A stretch of 64,000 bases of DNA from Shewanella phaeophyticola (GTDB lineage Bacteria; Pseudomonadota; Gammaproteobacteria; Enterobacterales; Shewanellaceae), in NCBI RefSeq assembly GCF_025398315.1, contig NZ_JAODOQ010000001.1, positions 1,736,001 to 1,800,000 of the forward strand. Reading direction: 5' to 3'. Position numbers and translations under genes: made by a program. Below, in pieces: positions 1 to 9,616 of this stretch. The stretch's first letter is position 1; each line of letters begins with the position of its first letter. The notes under the pieces are model-generated. The model had not been told where the DNA came from and searched no databases. It worked only from the letters and a program-made list of their open reading frames with translations.

Positions 1-880
1 GCTCGGATGTGGGTATCCAATATTGCGCCACCCCAGCCAACCTTAATGGTGGGTCGATATGTGGATTAACCGTGTTTAATTGGTTTACATATACCCAATG
101 AATACCTTTTTGACGCAGCATTTCGCACAAAATGACTAACAACCGGTTTTCAGCAAACTGAATATCGTATAACGGGGCGTGCAAAACAGGATGGTCGCTA
201 CACGGTCTGACCCTTAATAACGGTTTTTCAATGCTCGACAAAGCTAAGACTTGGCTGTCAGAGATACAAAATTGGCTATTGAGCGAATTAGGATTACAAA
301 TTAACACTCTCGGTTGTTGATAATCAGCCAAACTGACTTTACTGCTCGATAAGCTTAATTGCAGCCCAAGCATGGGTAACACAAGTTCCTTGCTGGCTAA
401 CAAACTGTTTGCCATGGCGCTAATGTCAGTTTTAGTGAGCGATTTGAGTTCACGGCTGAGTTTATAGTGGCCTTTGCAGTGCTCACAGGCCAAATTAATG
501 TCGCCAAAAAGTGGGTGTTGATTATCACCAAATTGCGGCTGACAATGCTGACAAAAATACAAAGGCAACCCTTTATGATGCTTTACAATAAAGGCATTTG
601 TTGATCCCGCCTTGGCATCAATACGTTTAATTTCGGTATGTTGTAGCCACACAGACAGTAAAAAATCGGCAGCAATGTCGTCTGCTAACTGCTCTAATTC
701 AGCCTGAGGCGCACTGGCTTCTATAAAATAACAAATTGCGCCGGTGTCGGCATTTTGCTCACGGCCTATGCTGATATTAAGTTTATCTAAGTGTAAGTAT
801 TGATTGCATAAATGTGCATATAGCGGCACAGGTTTTTGGCAAACAAAATTAAAACGAATGGTGTGGTTACGCGTCGGCAT
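1..880 (-). CDS. HypF-like zinc-finger protein, 3' end off the window
   Basis: The minus frame opens at the ATG at 880 and stays open to the window edge, giving about 293 residues. It overlaps the end of hyaD by 14 nt, so it belongs to the hydrogenase operon. Residues about 110-137 carry a CxxC-x(n)-CxxC arrangement (FCQHC then CEHC) like one of the HypF zinc-finger motifs. Further on, the segment EKPLLRVRPC resembles the HypF/YrdC region. HypF makes the carbamoyl-derived cyanide ligand of [NiFe] hydrogenases. This protein lacks an obvious N-terminal acylphosphatase motif and only one zinc-finger pair is seen, so it may be a HypF-derived accessory maturation factor rather than HypF itself. 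The family placement is inference; the operon position and cysteine pattern are seen directly. Confidence 0.5.
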   Translation of the reverse strand, partial: MPTRNHTIRFNFVCQKPVPLYAHLCNQYLHLDKLNISIGREQNADTGAICYFIEASAPQAELEQLADDIAADFLLSVWLQHTEIKRIDAKAGSTNAFIVKHHKGLPLYFCQHCQPQFGDNQHPLFGDINLACEHCKGHYKLSRELKSLTKTDISAMANSLLASKELVLPMLGLQLSLSSSKVSLADYQQPRVLICNPNSLNSQFCISDSQVLALSSIEKPLLRVRPCSDHPVLHAPLYDIQFAENRLLVILCEMLRQKGIHWVYVNQLNTVNPHIDPPLRLAGVAQYWIPTSE

Positions 881-1424
881 AGCAACCTCGCTTATAGGCA
901 TCTGGGATCACCTGTTCGATAGTTAAATCGGCCTTGCATTGGTAAGTAAAGCCAAGCGTTGCTAAATGTGCAAGTAGGTAGCCTTTTCCATTGTGGGAAT
1001 AGCCTGTAACAGGTGAGGGGTTAAGCCTAACGTCATGGGTTCAATTACCGTGGGAGTGACGCCTAAAACAAAGGTGTGTGGCCTGTCGCCAACCATGTCC
1101 ATCATGTTTAGGGTTTGTAGCATTTCAACCTCGTGGGCACTGCCTTGCCAGTCAATTTCAGCAGGAGCATGGTCAAAATCAAAAAAGTACACTTCACCCT
1201 ACCTCTACATCCACGCTATTGACCGTGTCGACTACGATTAAATGATCATACTGACAAATGATGGGGATCAACCCCTGAGCCAAGGTACCGCCATCAATAA
1301 TATCGAGTTGATATTGCGAGTGGTTAAATTGATATTTATCATTGATATAATTGACAAAATGTACGCCGACTCCTTCGTCGGCGTACAATACATTGCCTAT
1401 ACCTAACAGCAATATTTTTTTCAC
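867..1424 (-). CDS. hyaD: [NiFe] hydrogenase maturation protease HyaD (frame broken twice)
   Basis: This is the endopeptidase that removes the C-terminal extension of the hydrogenase large subunit after nickel insertion. It begins MKKILLLGIGNVLYADEGVG, the standard N-terminus of the HyaD/HybD/HoxM family with the nickel-sensing Glu, and continues with DxVDTVNS. A second piece reads VYFFDFDHAP and then GVTPTVIEPMTLGL, matching the middle of the family. Two single-base shifts split it: an apparent extra base in the CCC at 1197-1199 and an apparent missing base in the TTTT at 984-987. After both corrections the frame runs to a TAA at 867-869, giving about 185 residues, normal for the family (E. 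coli HyaD 195). It lies directly after hyaC and overlaps the next gene. The shifts are probably sequence errors. Confidence 0.88.
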
Positions 1425-1429
1425 GCTAA

Positions 1430-2096
1430 TTAGTGATCCTTATGGTAGTCGTAACCTGAAACAATGGAGTCGACAGAGTTATGTTTAAAGCGAATGCCAG
1501 ACCACACCGCCATATACACATGGATCACCACAAAGATGATAAATGCCCAGGTTAAATAGTGATGAAAAATCCGCAGATTTGCTAAGCCGCCACAAAGCGC
1601 CGTAAACCAGGCGGCCATATCACCTAATAAACCACCAATACCTAAGTGATACACATTGGCATAAAGCGCCAAACCGGTAATACAAATGATTAATGCCACA
1701 AATGAAATCGCCACATAAGTCATAAACTGTAACCAGTCCATACACCCCAGATTTGTGTAAATTGCCCATCCAGAAGTACGATTTAAGCTGCACTATCCAG
1801 CTGTTAATACTCATAACATCTTTAAATGATTTTCTTTCAATGTCATTACGACTAAAGAAAAACAAATAAAACCGCACTAAGGTGATACTCGTGAGTAAAA
1901 ATCCGAACACAATGTGAGCAAAGCGGATCCAACCTTGCACTAACACGTCTGAGCTTTCAGGTGCCACTAAAAATGGCCACGAGATATAAAACCCGGTGAT
2001 CACTAACACCAAAATGGCCAAAGCGCGAAGCCAATGAAATATGCGAATGGCCGGAGTAAATATCAGCTTCCTATTGTGGGTTGCGATATGTTCCAT
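1430..2096 (-). CDS. hyaC: Hydrogenase cytochrome b subunit HyaC (frameshifted)
   Basis: This is the membrane di-heme cytochrome b that anchors the periplasmic hydrogenase dimer and passes electrons to quinone. The start reads MEHIATHNRKLIFTPAIRIFHW, and four hydrophobic helices are visible over about 222 residues (E. coli HyaC is 235). Candidate heme ligand histidines occur in IRIFHWLRA, RFAHIVFG and the last helices (LRIFHHYLTW, FVVIHVYMAVW). The frame breaks once, at a run of four C at 1745-1748; removing one base joins LHKSG to CMDWLQFMTY. The gene sits 29 nt after hyaB and 5 nt before hyaD, so all are likely co-transcribed. Confidence 0.9.
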
Positions 2097-2125
2097 ACTT
2101 TATCCCTCCTAATCCATTGGCCTAA

Positions 2126-3831
2126 TTAAAATCCGTTAGGATCAATTTTGAATTGGCCAAGCGTTTGTTTGTTGTAATCCATCACATGGACAGAACACGC
2201 CATACAAGGATCGAACGAATGGATAATACGAATCACCTCTAGCGGCTTAGTTGGATCTTCAAGTTGTAAGCCAATGAGCGATGCTTCATAAGCGCCCATT
2301 TTTCCTCGTGCATCAACAGTAGCCTGCATTCCAGGTTGTGGGCACCACAGCTTGATAGTTTTCAACCTTACCGTCTTTAATGCGGATCCAATGGCTAAGC
2401 ATGCCGCGTGGTGCTTCAATCATCGAATAGCCTTCATAGACCTGATTAGGGTCAATTTCAGGTTTAACATAGGTCGATTCATCAGACTGAATGTTGGTCA
2501 GTAATGCGTCAAAAGTGACTAAACTGGCCTGGCCGACGAGTAACGTTTGCAGCATACGTGCAGCGGTTCTACCTAAGGTGGTAAATAGCGCATCGATAGG
2601 TAAACCAGTGCGAGCCAACAGACCATCAACGGCATTGACGACGGTTTGATTACCACGGGCGTAGTTCACCAATAAGCAGGCAAGAGTGACCCACTTCAAC
2701 CGGCTCGTCTTGATAGCGGGGTGACTTAACCCATGAATATTTACCGTCACCGTCTAAAGTCGGTAATTTGCCATACACAGTATCGCGTTCCACAAACCCT
2801 GTGTAATCAGGAATGGTTGTGCCTTCGTATGGATGTTGTGCACCATCGGCTTTGTACCAGGCGTGTGTAACATCTTCGCGGATTAAATCAGGATTAATGT
2901 CCATCACATTGGCTAAATCGCCTTTAATGATCACCCCTTGTTTAAACAAGTTTTGACCATCGGCCATAATAAAGTCATCACCACACAAGAAACTGCTTAC
3001 GTTCACACCACCGAGCACACTGGCTTCAGTGCCAAATGCTTCTGCGGCCATCACTATGTCAGCTTGATACGCACGTTCAATAAAGTCTTGTACAATAGCG
3101 TGTTTTTGCTTCCACTCTTGCAAGCGTGCTGGGCTTAACATGTCGCGTACAGAGGTGACACCACCGACCACAATCGATTGTGGGTGAGGGGATTTACCGC
3201 CAAAAATGGCAAGCATTTCAGCCGCTACCCGTTGTACTTCTAGTGCTTTTAAGTAATGTGATAACGCAATAAGGTTTTGTTCTGGCGTAAAGCGATAAGT
3301 GCTATTCCCCCAATATGCATTAGCAAATGCACCAAGCTTGCCGGTTTCGACTAAGCCTTTCACTCTAGCTTGTACTGCTTTTAATTCACCTTCACCTGCA
3401 GCAATGGGGGCGTCTGAATAATTCATAGCCACTTTAGCCGCTAATGCAGGGTCGGCGCTTAATGCTGACACCACATCAACCCAATCTAGGCCATGTAAAT
3501 GGTAAAAATGCACGATATGATCATGCATATACAGTGATGACTGCATTAAACTACGCAAGTACTTTGCATTGAGTGGAATTTTTACCCCAAGGGCATTTTC
3601 AACGGCCTCAGTACCACAACGATAATGCGAATAAGTACACACGCCACAAATACGCTGCACAATTAAGCCCACATCCATAGGTGTGCGACCTTTTAATATT
3701 ACTTCAATACCGCGCCACAAGGTCGATGATGACCAGGCTTTAGTGATGACATTGTTGTCATCGACTTCAACTTCTACGCGTAAATGGCCTTCGATACGGG
3801 TGATTGGGTCGATTACGACACGTTTACTCAT
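2126..3831 (-). CDS. hyaB: [NiFe] hydrogenase large subunit HyaB (two frameshifts)
   Basis: This is the catalytic Ni-Fe subunit of a group 1 uptake hydrogenase, oxidising H2 in the periplasm. The N-terminus MSKRVVIDPITRIEGHLRVE is diagnostic. The proximal ligand motif RICGVCTYSH (near residue 60) and the distal motif DPCMACSVH near the C-terminus provide the four active-site cysteines. About 19 residues follow the last His and would be removed by HyaD. The frame breaks near 2683-2692, between PVEVGH and ACLLVNYARGN, and near 2323, between VVPTTWNA and DARGKMGAYEAS; both look like single extra bases. The corrected length is about 568 residues, as expected. A GGAGGAA ribosome site lies just before the ATG, 2 nt after the hyaA stop. 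Confidence 0.94.
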
Positions 3832-3833
3832 GA

Positions 3834-4972
3834 TTATTCCTCCAAAGGCTTAGCAAATACGCTAGCTACTGCATGGGCGCCAATACCAACAACGGTCGCA
3901 CCTAAAATAACCGCTCCAATGGTGTCTGCGGTGGCATCAATGCCGTGTAAAAGTTGACGTCCTAGTGGTTTCTCAAAATCCGCCATGTCATCCCAGAAAT
4001 TCGGTTCAGAGCAGCCCATACAGCCATGACCGGCTAACACTGGCCAACTGGTGTGATGATTAAAACGTTCGGTAGGGCAGTTGTTATAGGTATAAGATCC
4101 CTTGCAGCCCACTTTGTATAAGCAGTAGCCTTCTTTGGCACCTACATCGCCAAATTCTTCAACAAACTCACCAGCATCAAAACGGCCTCGACGTTCGCAG
4201 TTATCATGTACCCGTGCACCGTAGGTACCATTTAGGGCGATTAAACATGTCTAACGCAGGTAATTTTCCAAACATAATGAAGTACATTAATGTGCCAACA
4301 ATGTTCTTCTCGCTTGGTGGACAGCCACCAAGGTTAATCACGGTTTTATTGACCACCTCATGCACACCTTTTGCTCCAGTTGGGTTTGGTGCAGCAGCTT
4401 GTACCCCACCAAACGCGGCGCAGGTGCCGACTGAAATAATGGCGGCAGCATTTTCAGCGGCTTCTTTGACAATGTGCAACCCAGTGTGTCCCTTACAACC
4501 TACGGTTAAATACGCGCCGTTATTGGCGGTAGGCACCGCGCCTTCAACGGCGAGTAAATAACGGCCTTTGTAGGTTTCTAAGGCATGCTCAAGGTTTTCT
4601 TCAGCTTGCCAGCCCGACGCGGCCATTAAGGTCTCATGATACTCAAGTGAGATATGATCAAAAATTAAGGTGTCTAGATTTGGCGAGTCGGTACGAATAA
4701 GCGACTCAGAGCATCCGGTACACTCAGCCATGTGTAACCAAATTAACGGCACACGATCGGCTAATTCAGCAGCTTGAGCCACCAGATTACTAAAGGGTAA
4801 AGGAAGAGCTAACATTGCGGTGACCGAAGCGATTCCATTTAATGAAGTCTCGGCGAGATATGCCTAGGTCGGCCATTTTTTGTTGTAAGGTTAAAGGCTG
4901 ACGTTGAGCAAATTGACGTAAATAATCAATCCGCTCTTGGCCTTGCTTATAAAGGGCTGCATGTGTGTCCAT
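3834..4972 (-). CDS. hyaA: [NiFe] hydrogenase small subunit HyaA, Tat-exported (two frameshifts)
   Basis: This is the iron-sulfur small subunit that relays electrons from HyaB to HyaC. The N-terminus carries a twin-arginine signal, ISRRDFIKW, followed by a hydrophobic stretch that reads through [16 protein letters not shown], and then the mature start [17 protein letters not shown] with proximal cluster cysteines. Further cluster residues occur in [28 protein letters not shown] and [11 protein letters not shown]-terminal membrane anchor ([20 protein letters not shown]) precedes the stop. The frame breaks at about 4826-4832, just after the Tat motif, and at about 4225-4233. The corrected length is about 379 residues. 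It is the first gene of the operon and is followed immediately by hyaB. Confidence 0.93.
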
Positions 4973-5343
4973 GTTGATACCTTCTACTTAATATAGCGCG
5001 GGGCTAATAAATAATTGCATTCCATCAGTATCAATATTAAAACTCAGCCAAAAATCATCCTTGATGTAAATCAACTTGCTTAAAATTCTCTTAACATATC
5101 CTTTATATTTGTGTCTAATTTATGATGTTGATCAAGTTAACAAATTTGCACATGGACAAATTGTCGCAATCGCATAATGCTCCCAAAGTGTGATCTCGAA
5201 GGTGTTATCTGTCTATTATTGAATCTAATGTCATTATCTAATCAATATTTACTGAGCGTTTACCTTGTTTTCTCACGGTATAGACAATAGAGTGTCGGCT
5301 ATAAAGGCATAGCATTTTTTAATAAATTTTTAACAAATAGGGC
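4973..5343. promoter_or_regulatory. Divergent intergenic region, hya promoter side
   Basis: This 371-nt A+T-rich region separates hyaA (minus) from the MscS gene (plus) and must hold the hydrogenase promoter. At 5128-5141 it contains TTGATCAAGTTAAC, which has a perfect FNR-type half-site (TTGAT) but a poor second half. Control by an FNR/EtrA-type regulator would suit an anaerobic hydrogenase, but the match is weak and this is inference. No other feature was recognised. Confidence 0.3.
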
Positions 5344-6201
5344 GTGGGTTTGGCAGATAACATAGCATTAGTCATCGATTTTCTTTTTGAGCATAAATTG
5401 TTTTTAACGGCGCTAATCGTCGTGATCATTTCATTGATTAAACACGTCATTATTACGGCAATCCGGGGTGACGTTGCATTTTTGTCTGATGTGCAGCGTA
5501 AATGGATGTCACGCACTAAAAATGGCGTTTTTGTACTCACCATATTAATACTGTTTTTGTTGTGGCAAACCGAGGTAAGCAAATTTGCCTTATCAGTTAC
5601 AGCCATTGCCATTGCGCTAGTGATTGCTTCTAAAGAAATCATTCTGTGTTTTACTGGTTCGATTCAGCGCGCGAGTTCACGTTCGTTTGTGATTGGAGAT
5701 TGGATTGAGGTGGGCAATATTTATGGTCAGGTGATTGAGCACAATCTAATGGCGACCGTCATTCAAGAAATTGACCTACAAAATGGACAATATCATTTCA
5801 CCGGTAAAACCGCGACATTACCTAACAGCATGTTTTTTACTTATGCGGTTAAAAATCATAACTTTTTAAAGCGCTATGTTTATCACCATATTACGATCAC
5901 CGTCGCCAAATTTGACAATTTATACCCGTTATTTCCGGCGTTAATTAAACAAATCGACCATCATTGTGAAGACTTTATTGAAGTGGCTAAACGCTATAAC
6001 GGCGTGATTGAAAAGCATGCAGGTGTTGATTTACCAGGAAGTGAACCGCATATCCACGTGACCAGTGGTGCAACGGGTGAGCAAAATGTCCATATTATGA
6101 TATTTTGTCCAACCGAGCGCGCAATAGAATTAGATGACTTAATCCGTCAAGATTTTATGCAAGCCTACCACCAGCATTTTGGACAACAGACCCAGCAGTA
6201 A
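5344..6201 (+). CDS. Small-conductance mechanosensitive (MscS-family) channel
   Basis: The protein has 285 residues. Three hydrophobic segments at about residues 17-36, 60-75 and 80-100 lead into a soluble region with the MscS-type beta domain: FVIGDWIEVGNIYGQVIEHN is the hallmark where the pore helix passes into the cytoplasmic vestibule. Family members release solutes on hypo-osmotic shock. The proposed start is a GTG at 5344, and no good ribosome site is visible, so the start is uncertain. It is monocistronic, with a terminator following at 6227. Confidence 0.8.
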   Translation: MGLADNIALVIDFLFEHKLFLTALIVVIISLIKHVIITAIRGDVAFLSDVQRKWMSRTKNGVFVLTILILFLLWQTEVSKFALSVTAIAIALVIASKEIILCFTGSIQRASSRSFVIGDWIEVGNIYGQVIEHNLMATVIQEIDLQNGQYHFTGKTATLPNSMFFTYAVKNHNFLKRYVYHHITITVAKFDNLYPLFPALIKQIDHHCEDFIEVAKRYNGVIEKHAGVDLPGSEPHIHVTSGATGEQNVHIMIFCPTERAIELDDLIRQDFMQAYHQHFGQQTQQ

Positions 6202-6226
6202 GGCAATAAATGGCTTTACGGGCATT

Positions 6227-6257
6227 GGCGAAGAGTGACACTTCGCCGATATTTTTA
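6227..6257 (+). terminator. Rho-independent terminator after the MscS gene
   Basis: GGCGAAG (6227-6233) and CTTCGCC (6241-6247) form a 7-bp stem with a 7-nt loop, followed by GATATTTTTAT. It lies 25 nt after the channel stop codon and just before the convergent EamA gene. Confidence 0.7.
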
Positions 6258-6260
6258 TCT

Positions 6261-7163
6261 CTAAGGTTTTTGAGTGGCCACAACAGTTTGTGCTACGGGG
6301 GGCTTATGCTGAAGTTTGATATAGATAAACAATGACAAAATGATTATCCCGCCTCCAATTAACTTTTGAGCTTCAACTACTTCCCCTAGCAAACTAACAG
6401 ATAAGATCAAGATCCAAATGGGTTCAAGAAGCATGATTAATGAAGCTTTTTCAATCTTAACGCTGAACTGACCTAGGGTTTGAGATAGGTAGCGAATACA
6501 CGTCGCAACAAATGTCGATACCGCAAACCAAAACAAAATGTGGCTATTTAAATGCACACTTTCAGGGCTCATAATCAGCATCACAATCAGGCCGACACTG
6601 CCTATCATAAACAATTGCACACAAATGGAAGTCAGTGGCTTAACGCTGTTTAATACCTGTTTGTTGAGCACAAAATGCAACGATAACAGCACCGACGACA
6701 ATAAGAAAAACCATTGGCTTGTTTCAATAATCCAACCATCGGTTAAGGTCAGCAACATAATCCCAATACATGTGACCGGTAGCGTAAGCCAAAAAATTCG
6801 TGGTGGACTGATTTTATACAGTAGCCATGAAATAAACGGCGCAATGATCATCGCTAGACTCATAATAAATGCACCTACTGACAAGGTATTCGAGATAGAA
6901 ATCGCATAAACCCACACCTCAATAGAGGCTGCCAATACCAAACCCACAGTACAAAGTGACAATACCTGTTTAAACCTTAAGGCAAAAACTTGCTTAAAAC
7001 AAAAAGGTATTAAAATAATGCTGGCCAGTAAAAATCGGGCGGTAACAAAGGTTTCGCCAGGTACTTCTAAAATCACTAACTTTGAGGCTATCCAGCCTAT
7101 ACCGGCCAACATAGTGGACAGTAAAATCAATAATTCACCACGGTATGATTGTGTGTTAATCAA
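6261..7163 (-). CDS. EamA-family drug/metabolite exporter
   Basis: This is a 300-residue integral membrane protein with about ten hydrophobic helices in two repeated EamA halves. The N-terminal half has GELLILLSTMLAGIGWIASK, and the second half ends in EPIWILILSVSLLGEVVEAQ, the typical EamA element with an acidic residue near the last helices. Members of the DMT superfamily export amino acids or metabolites; the substrate cannot be read from the sequence. The start at the ATG at 7163 is natural. It is convergent with the MscS gene and stands alone. Confidence 0.82.
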   Translation of the reverse strand: MINTQSYRGELLILLSTMLAGIGWIASKLVILEVPGETFVTARFLLASIILIPFCFKQVFALRFKQVLSLCTVGLVLAASIEVWVYAISISNTLSVGAFIMSLAMIIAPFISWLLYKISPPRIFWLTLPVTCIGIMLLTLTDGWIIETSQWFFLLSSVLLSLHFVLNKQVLNSVKPLTSICVQLFMIGSVGLIVMLIMSPESVHLNSHILFWFAVSTFVATCIRYLSQTLGQFSVKIEKASLIMLLEPIWILILSVSLLGEVVEAQKLIGGGIIILSLFIYIKLQHKPPVAQTVVATQKP

Positions 7164-7231
7164 AGTAGGACTTCCAAATTGATGACAGGGTGATGAGGAG
7201 TGTCAAATACTAACAAAAATAAGAGGTCGCT

Positions 7232-7262
7232 AAAATAAAAAAGCGACTCATCAGAGTCGCTT
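7232..7262 (-). terminator. Terminator downstream of the OYE gene
   Basis: AAGCGACTC and GAGTCGCTT (7241-7262) form a perfect 9-bp stem with a 4-nt loop. Reading minus, it is followed by TTTTATTTTA. It lies 87 nt after the stop of the OYE gene at 7349. Confidence 0.82.
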
Positions 7263-7348
7263 ATTGACTTAATTTACATTGTGAAAAAGCCGTTAACCAT
7301 GTTGATTTTTATAGCTATTGATTCAATCAATCAATTGAACATGCTTAA

Positions 7349-8450
7349 CTAGCTTGCACTGTATTCTGGGTAATCAGTTAGGCCTTTTTCTGCGCCGCCA
7401 AATAATGTCTCAGGTGTATGCGCCGTTAAAGGGTATCCGTGTTTAATGCGTGTAGGTAAATCTGGATTTGAAACAAATGGACGACCAAAACCAATCATAT
7501 CAGCGAGTCCCGCTTCAATGGTTTGCGCAGCCGTTTGTGCGGTATATCGACCCGCATAAATTAATATGCCTTTATATGCCGCTCTTACAGATTCTTTAAA
7601 GCCTTTTGGGGTTTCTGGCGCATCATCCCAATCGACTTCAGCAAAGTGAATATAAACCACATTGAGTTTATTCAATAATGTAGCCGCCGCGACATAGGTT
7701 TCAACAGGGTTAGTATCAACAGTACCATTGAGTGAGGTAAACGGGGCTAGGCGCACGCCAACTCGTTCAGCGCCAATGGCTTCAGATACCGCCGTCACCA
7801 CCTGGGCAAGAAAACGCAGGCGATTTTCAATATTGCCACCATATTCATCAGTACGGTTATTGGCATTTGAGTCAATAAACTGATTAATTAAATAGCCGTT
7901 TGCAGCATGTAATTCAATGCCATCAAAACCTGCTTCTATGGCATTCAACGCAGCTTGGCGGTATTGATCGACGACATGGTCAATATCAGCTTTTGTCATT
8001 GCGCGAGGCATCACTACATCAACAAAATCGGGTGCATTTGAGCCATCATCAACAAACACTTTTACATTTTCAGCTTTAAGGGCAGAGGATGAAATGGGCT
8101 GTTCGCCATTAATGTTATCGGGGTGTGTCACACGGCCAACATGCCAAAGCTGGGCAAAAATGGTGCCGTTGTTAGCATGCACAGCATCAGTGACTTTTTT
8201 CCAGCCAGTAATTTGCGCTGCACTGTAAATTCCTGGTGTCCAAGCATAACCTTGACCTCATGGCTGAAATTTGTGTGCCTTCTGCAACAATAAGACCTGC
8301 AGAAGCACGTTGGGCATAATACGTGGCCATTATGTCGTTGGCTTCGTTGCCCGGTTGTGTGGCACGCGAACGGGTCATTGGCGGCATCACAATACGGTTT
8401 TTCAAGCTTAAATGACCCAGTTCAATGGGTTGAAATAATGCATCTGACAT
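7349..8450 (-). CDS. Old yellow enzyme, NemA/NADH:flavin oxidoreductase type (frameshifted)
   Basis: This is an FMN-dependent ene-reductase that reduces activated C=C bonds and similar electrophiles with NAD(P)H. It begins MSDALFQPIELGHLSLKNRI, followed by MPPMTRSRA. The active-site segment GIELHAANGYLINQFID, the DEYGGNIENRLRF motif and GFGRPFVSNPDLPTRI are all present. The frame breaks near 8262, where minus reads ATGAGGTCAA but the paralogous gene at 34327-36522 reads ATGGGT-like codons (MGKGYAWTPG); one base appears inserted. The corrected length is about 367 residues, normal for the family. It is very similar to the first half of the double OYE at 34327-36522. Confidence 0.9.
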
Positions 8451-8727
8451 TGGGTATTCCTTGCAAAGTAGTAGATTGAACTTGAATTAGTTAGATTTGG
8501 TCAATATCTGAAATGACATAAAAAGGGAATAAGGCTAAATGTAATTTTTTAGCGCATCAGCAAAATACAAACCAGCCTGACTGATGAAAGATGAATCACA
8601 ATAGTGATATGTTACACCCACTGAATGAAAGATTTAAATTATGATAAATTATCAATTTAATAATTTTTTGTTATCACTCTCAATCAATTATCGTAAGAGG
8701 GAGGTCAGGCTTAGGTATTGATAATCG

Positions 8728-9570
8728 CTATTCATCATCAATCACCATCGCTTCTTTAATCTCATCACTGCTAAAGCCTTTGCGTGACAAATAAGCATAA
8801 GCTTTCGACTTTTCTTTATAATCAGCTAAGTTATAACGCTTTTTGGCCAGCTCATTTTTGCAGCTTTGATAAAAATCGACGTCATCAGACAAACTGAGTT
8901 GATACACCGTGTCTTCGAAGTCAGTCACATCGATTAGCCGTTGTTTGAGTTCTTGTAAAATCAGGGTTTTACCTTTGCCTTTATTGAACAGCTTGATTAT
9001 CTCTCGGGATAAGTCGGCTTTGTCTGCTTTAATGGCTAATTTTGAACGCAAGGTATCGCGCTGCGGATGTTGGGCTAACGCGTGGTCAATTTCGGCTCGC
9101 GAAAAACCTTTAGTAGTCATTTGCGCATAGACTTTTTCTTTGCTGGTGGCACTAAAATTATCGTACTTATTACGCAACCTCACAGCGGCCATGGCATAGC
9201 TATCAATCTGTTGTGCCTCAACCACTTGCTCAATCGCGTGTTCAATATCGCTAATGGCTATACCGCGTTGTTGTAATTTACGTTTTATTGCACCCGCGCC
9301 AACTTCATTGCTAAACGCCAGCTCACAATAGCGCACCGCAAATTCAACATCTTGTTTTACATAGCCGACTTCAAGCAACCTCGCCAATACGATATCAATC
9401 CATTGTGGGTTATCGGTTTTGCGTTCAAGTTTGCTGCGGATTTCCTTAATAGTGAAATCCTGCTGGCTTAAATGCCAATAAGCACTATTGAACACATTAT
9501 CAATGGTTTTCGCTTGTCGAAGTGGAGGACGCTGCATAATCGTTTGTCGATTGATAGTGAATTTAGCCAC
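8728..9570 (-). CDS. RecX-family repeat protein
   Basis: The protein has 280 residues of repeated three-helix units (for example AYWHLSQQDFTIKEIRSKL, then VYAQMTTKGFSRAEIDHAL, then AYAYLSRKGFSSDEIKEAM), which are the signature of RecX modules. RecX restrains RecA filaments. This protein is longer than E. coli RecX (166 residues) and carries extra repeats, and no recA is seen nearby, so it may be a RecX-like paralogue rather than the canonical regulator. It lies between unrelated genes, with 277 nt of plain A+T-rich DNA upstream of the OYE start. Confidence 0.72.
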   Translation of the reverse strand: MAKFTINRQTIMQRPPLRQAKTIDNVFNSAYWHLSQQDFTIKEIRSKLERKTDNPQWIDIVLARLLEVGYVKQDVEFAVRYCELAFSNEVGAGAIKRKLQQRGIAISDIEHAIEQVVEAQQIDSYAMAAVRLRNKYDNFSATSKEKVYAQMTTKGFSRAEIDHALAQHPQRDTLRSKLAIKADKADLSREIIKLFNKGKGKTLILQELKQRLIDVTDFEDTVYQLSLSDDVDFYQSCKNELAKKRYNLADYKEKSKAYAYLSRKGFSSDEIKEAMVIDDE

Positions 9571-9616
9571 ATTCTAGCAGAATGTAGCTATGGGATACTG
9601 CACTTCTCACTCTTGC

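Noticed and set aside
1430..4972. Hydrogenase operon as a decaying pseudogene cluster
   Set aside because: All catalytic and cluster motifs are intact, and the same kind of one-base break recurs in unrelated genes across the window, which points to sequence error.
5128..5141. FNR/EtrA operator for the hydrogenase operon
   Set aside because: Only one half-site fits the consensus; listed as weak regulatory possibility, not claimed as a site.
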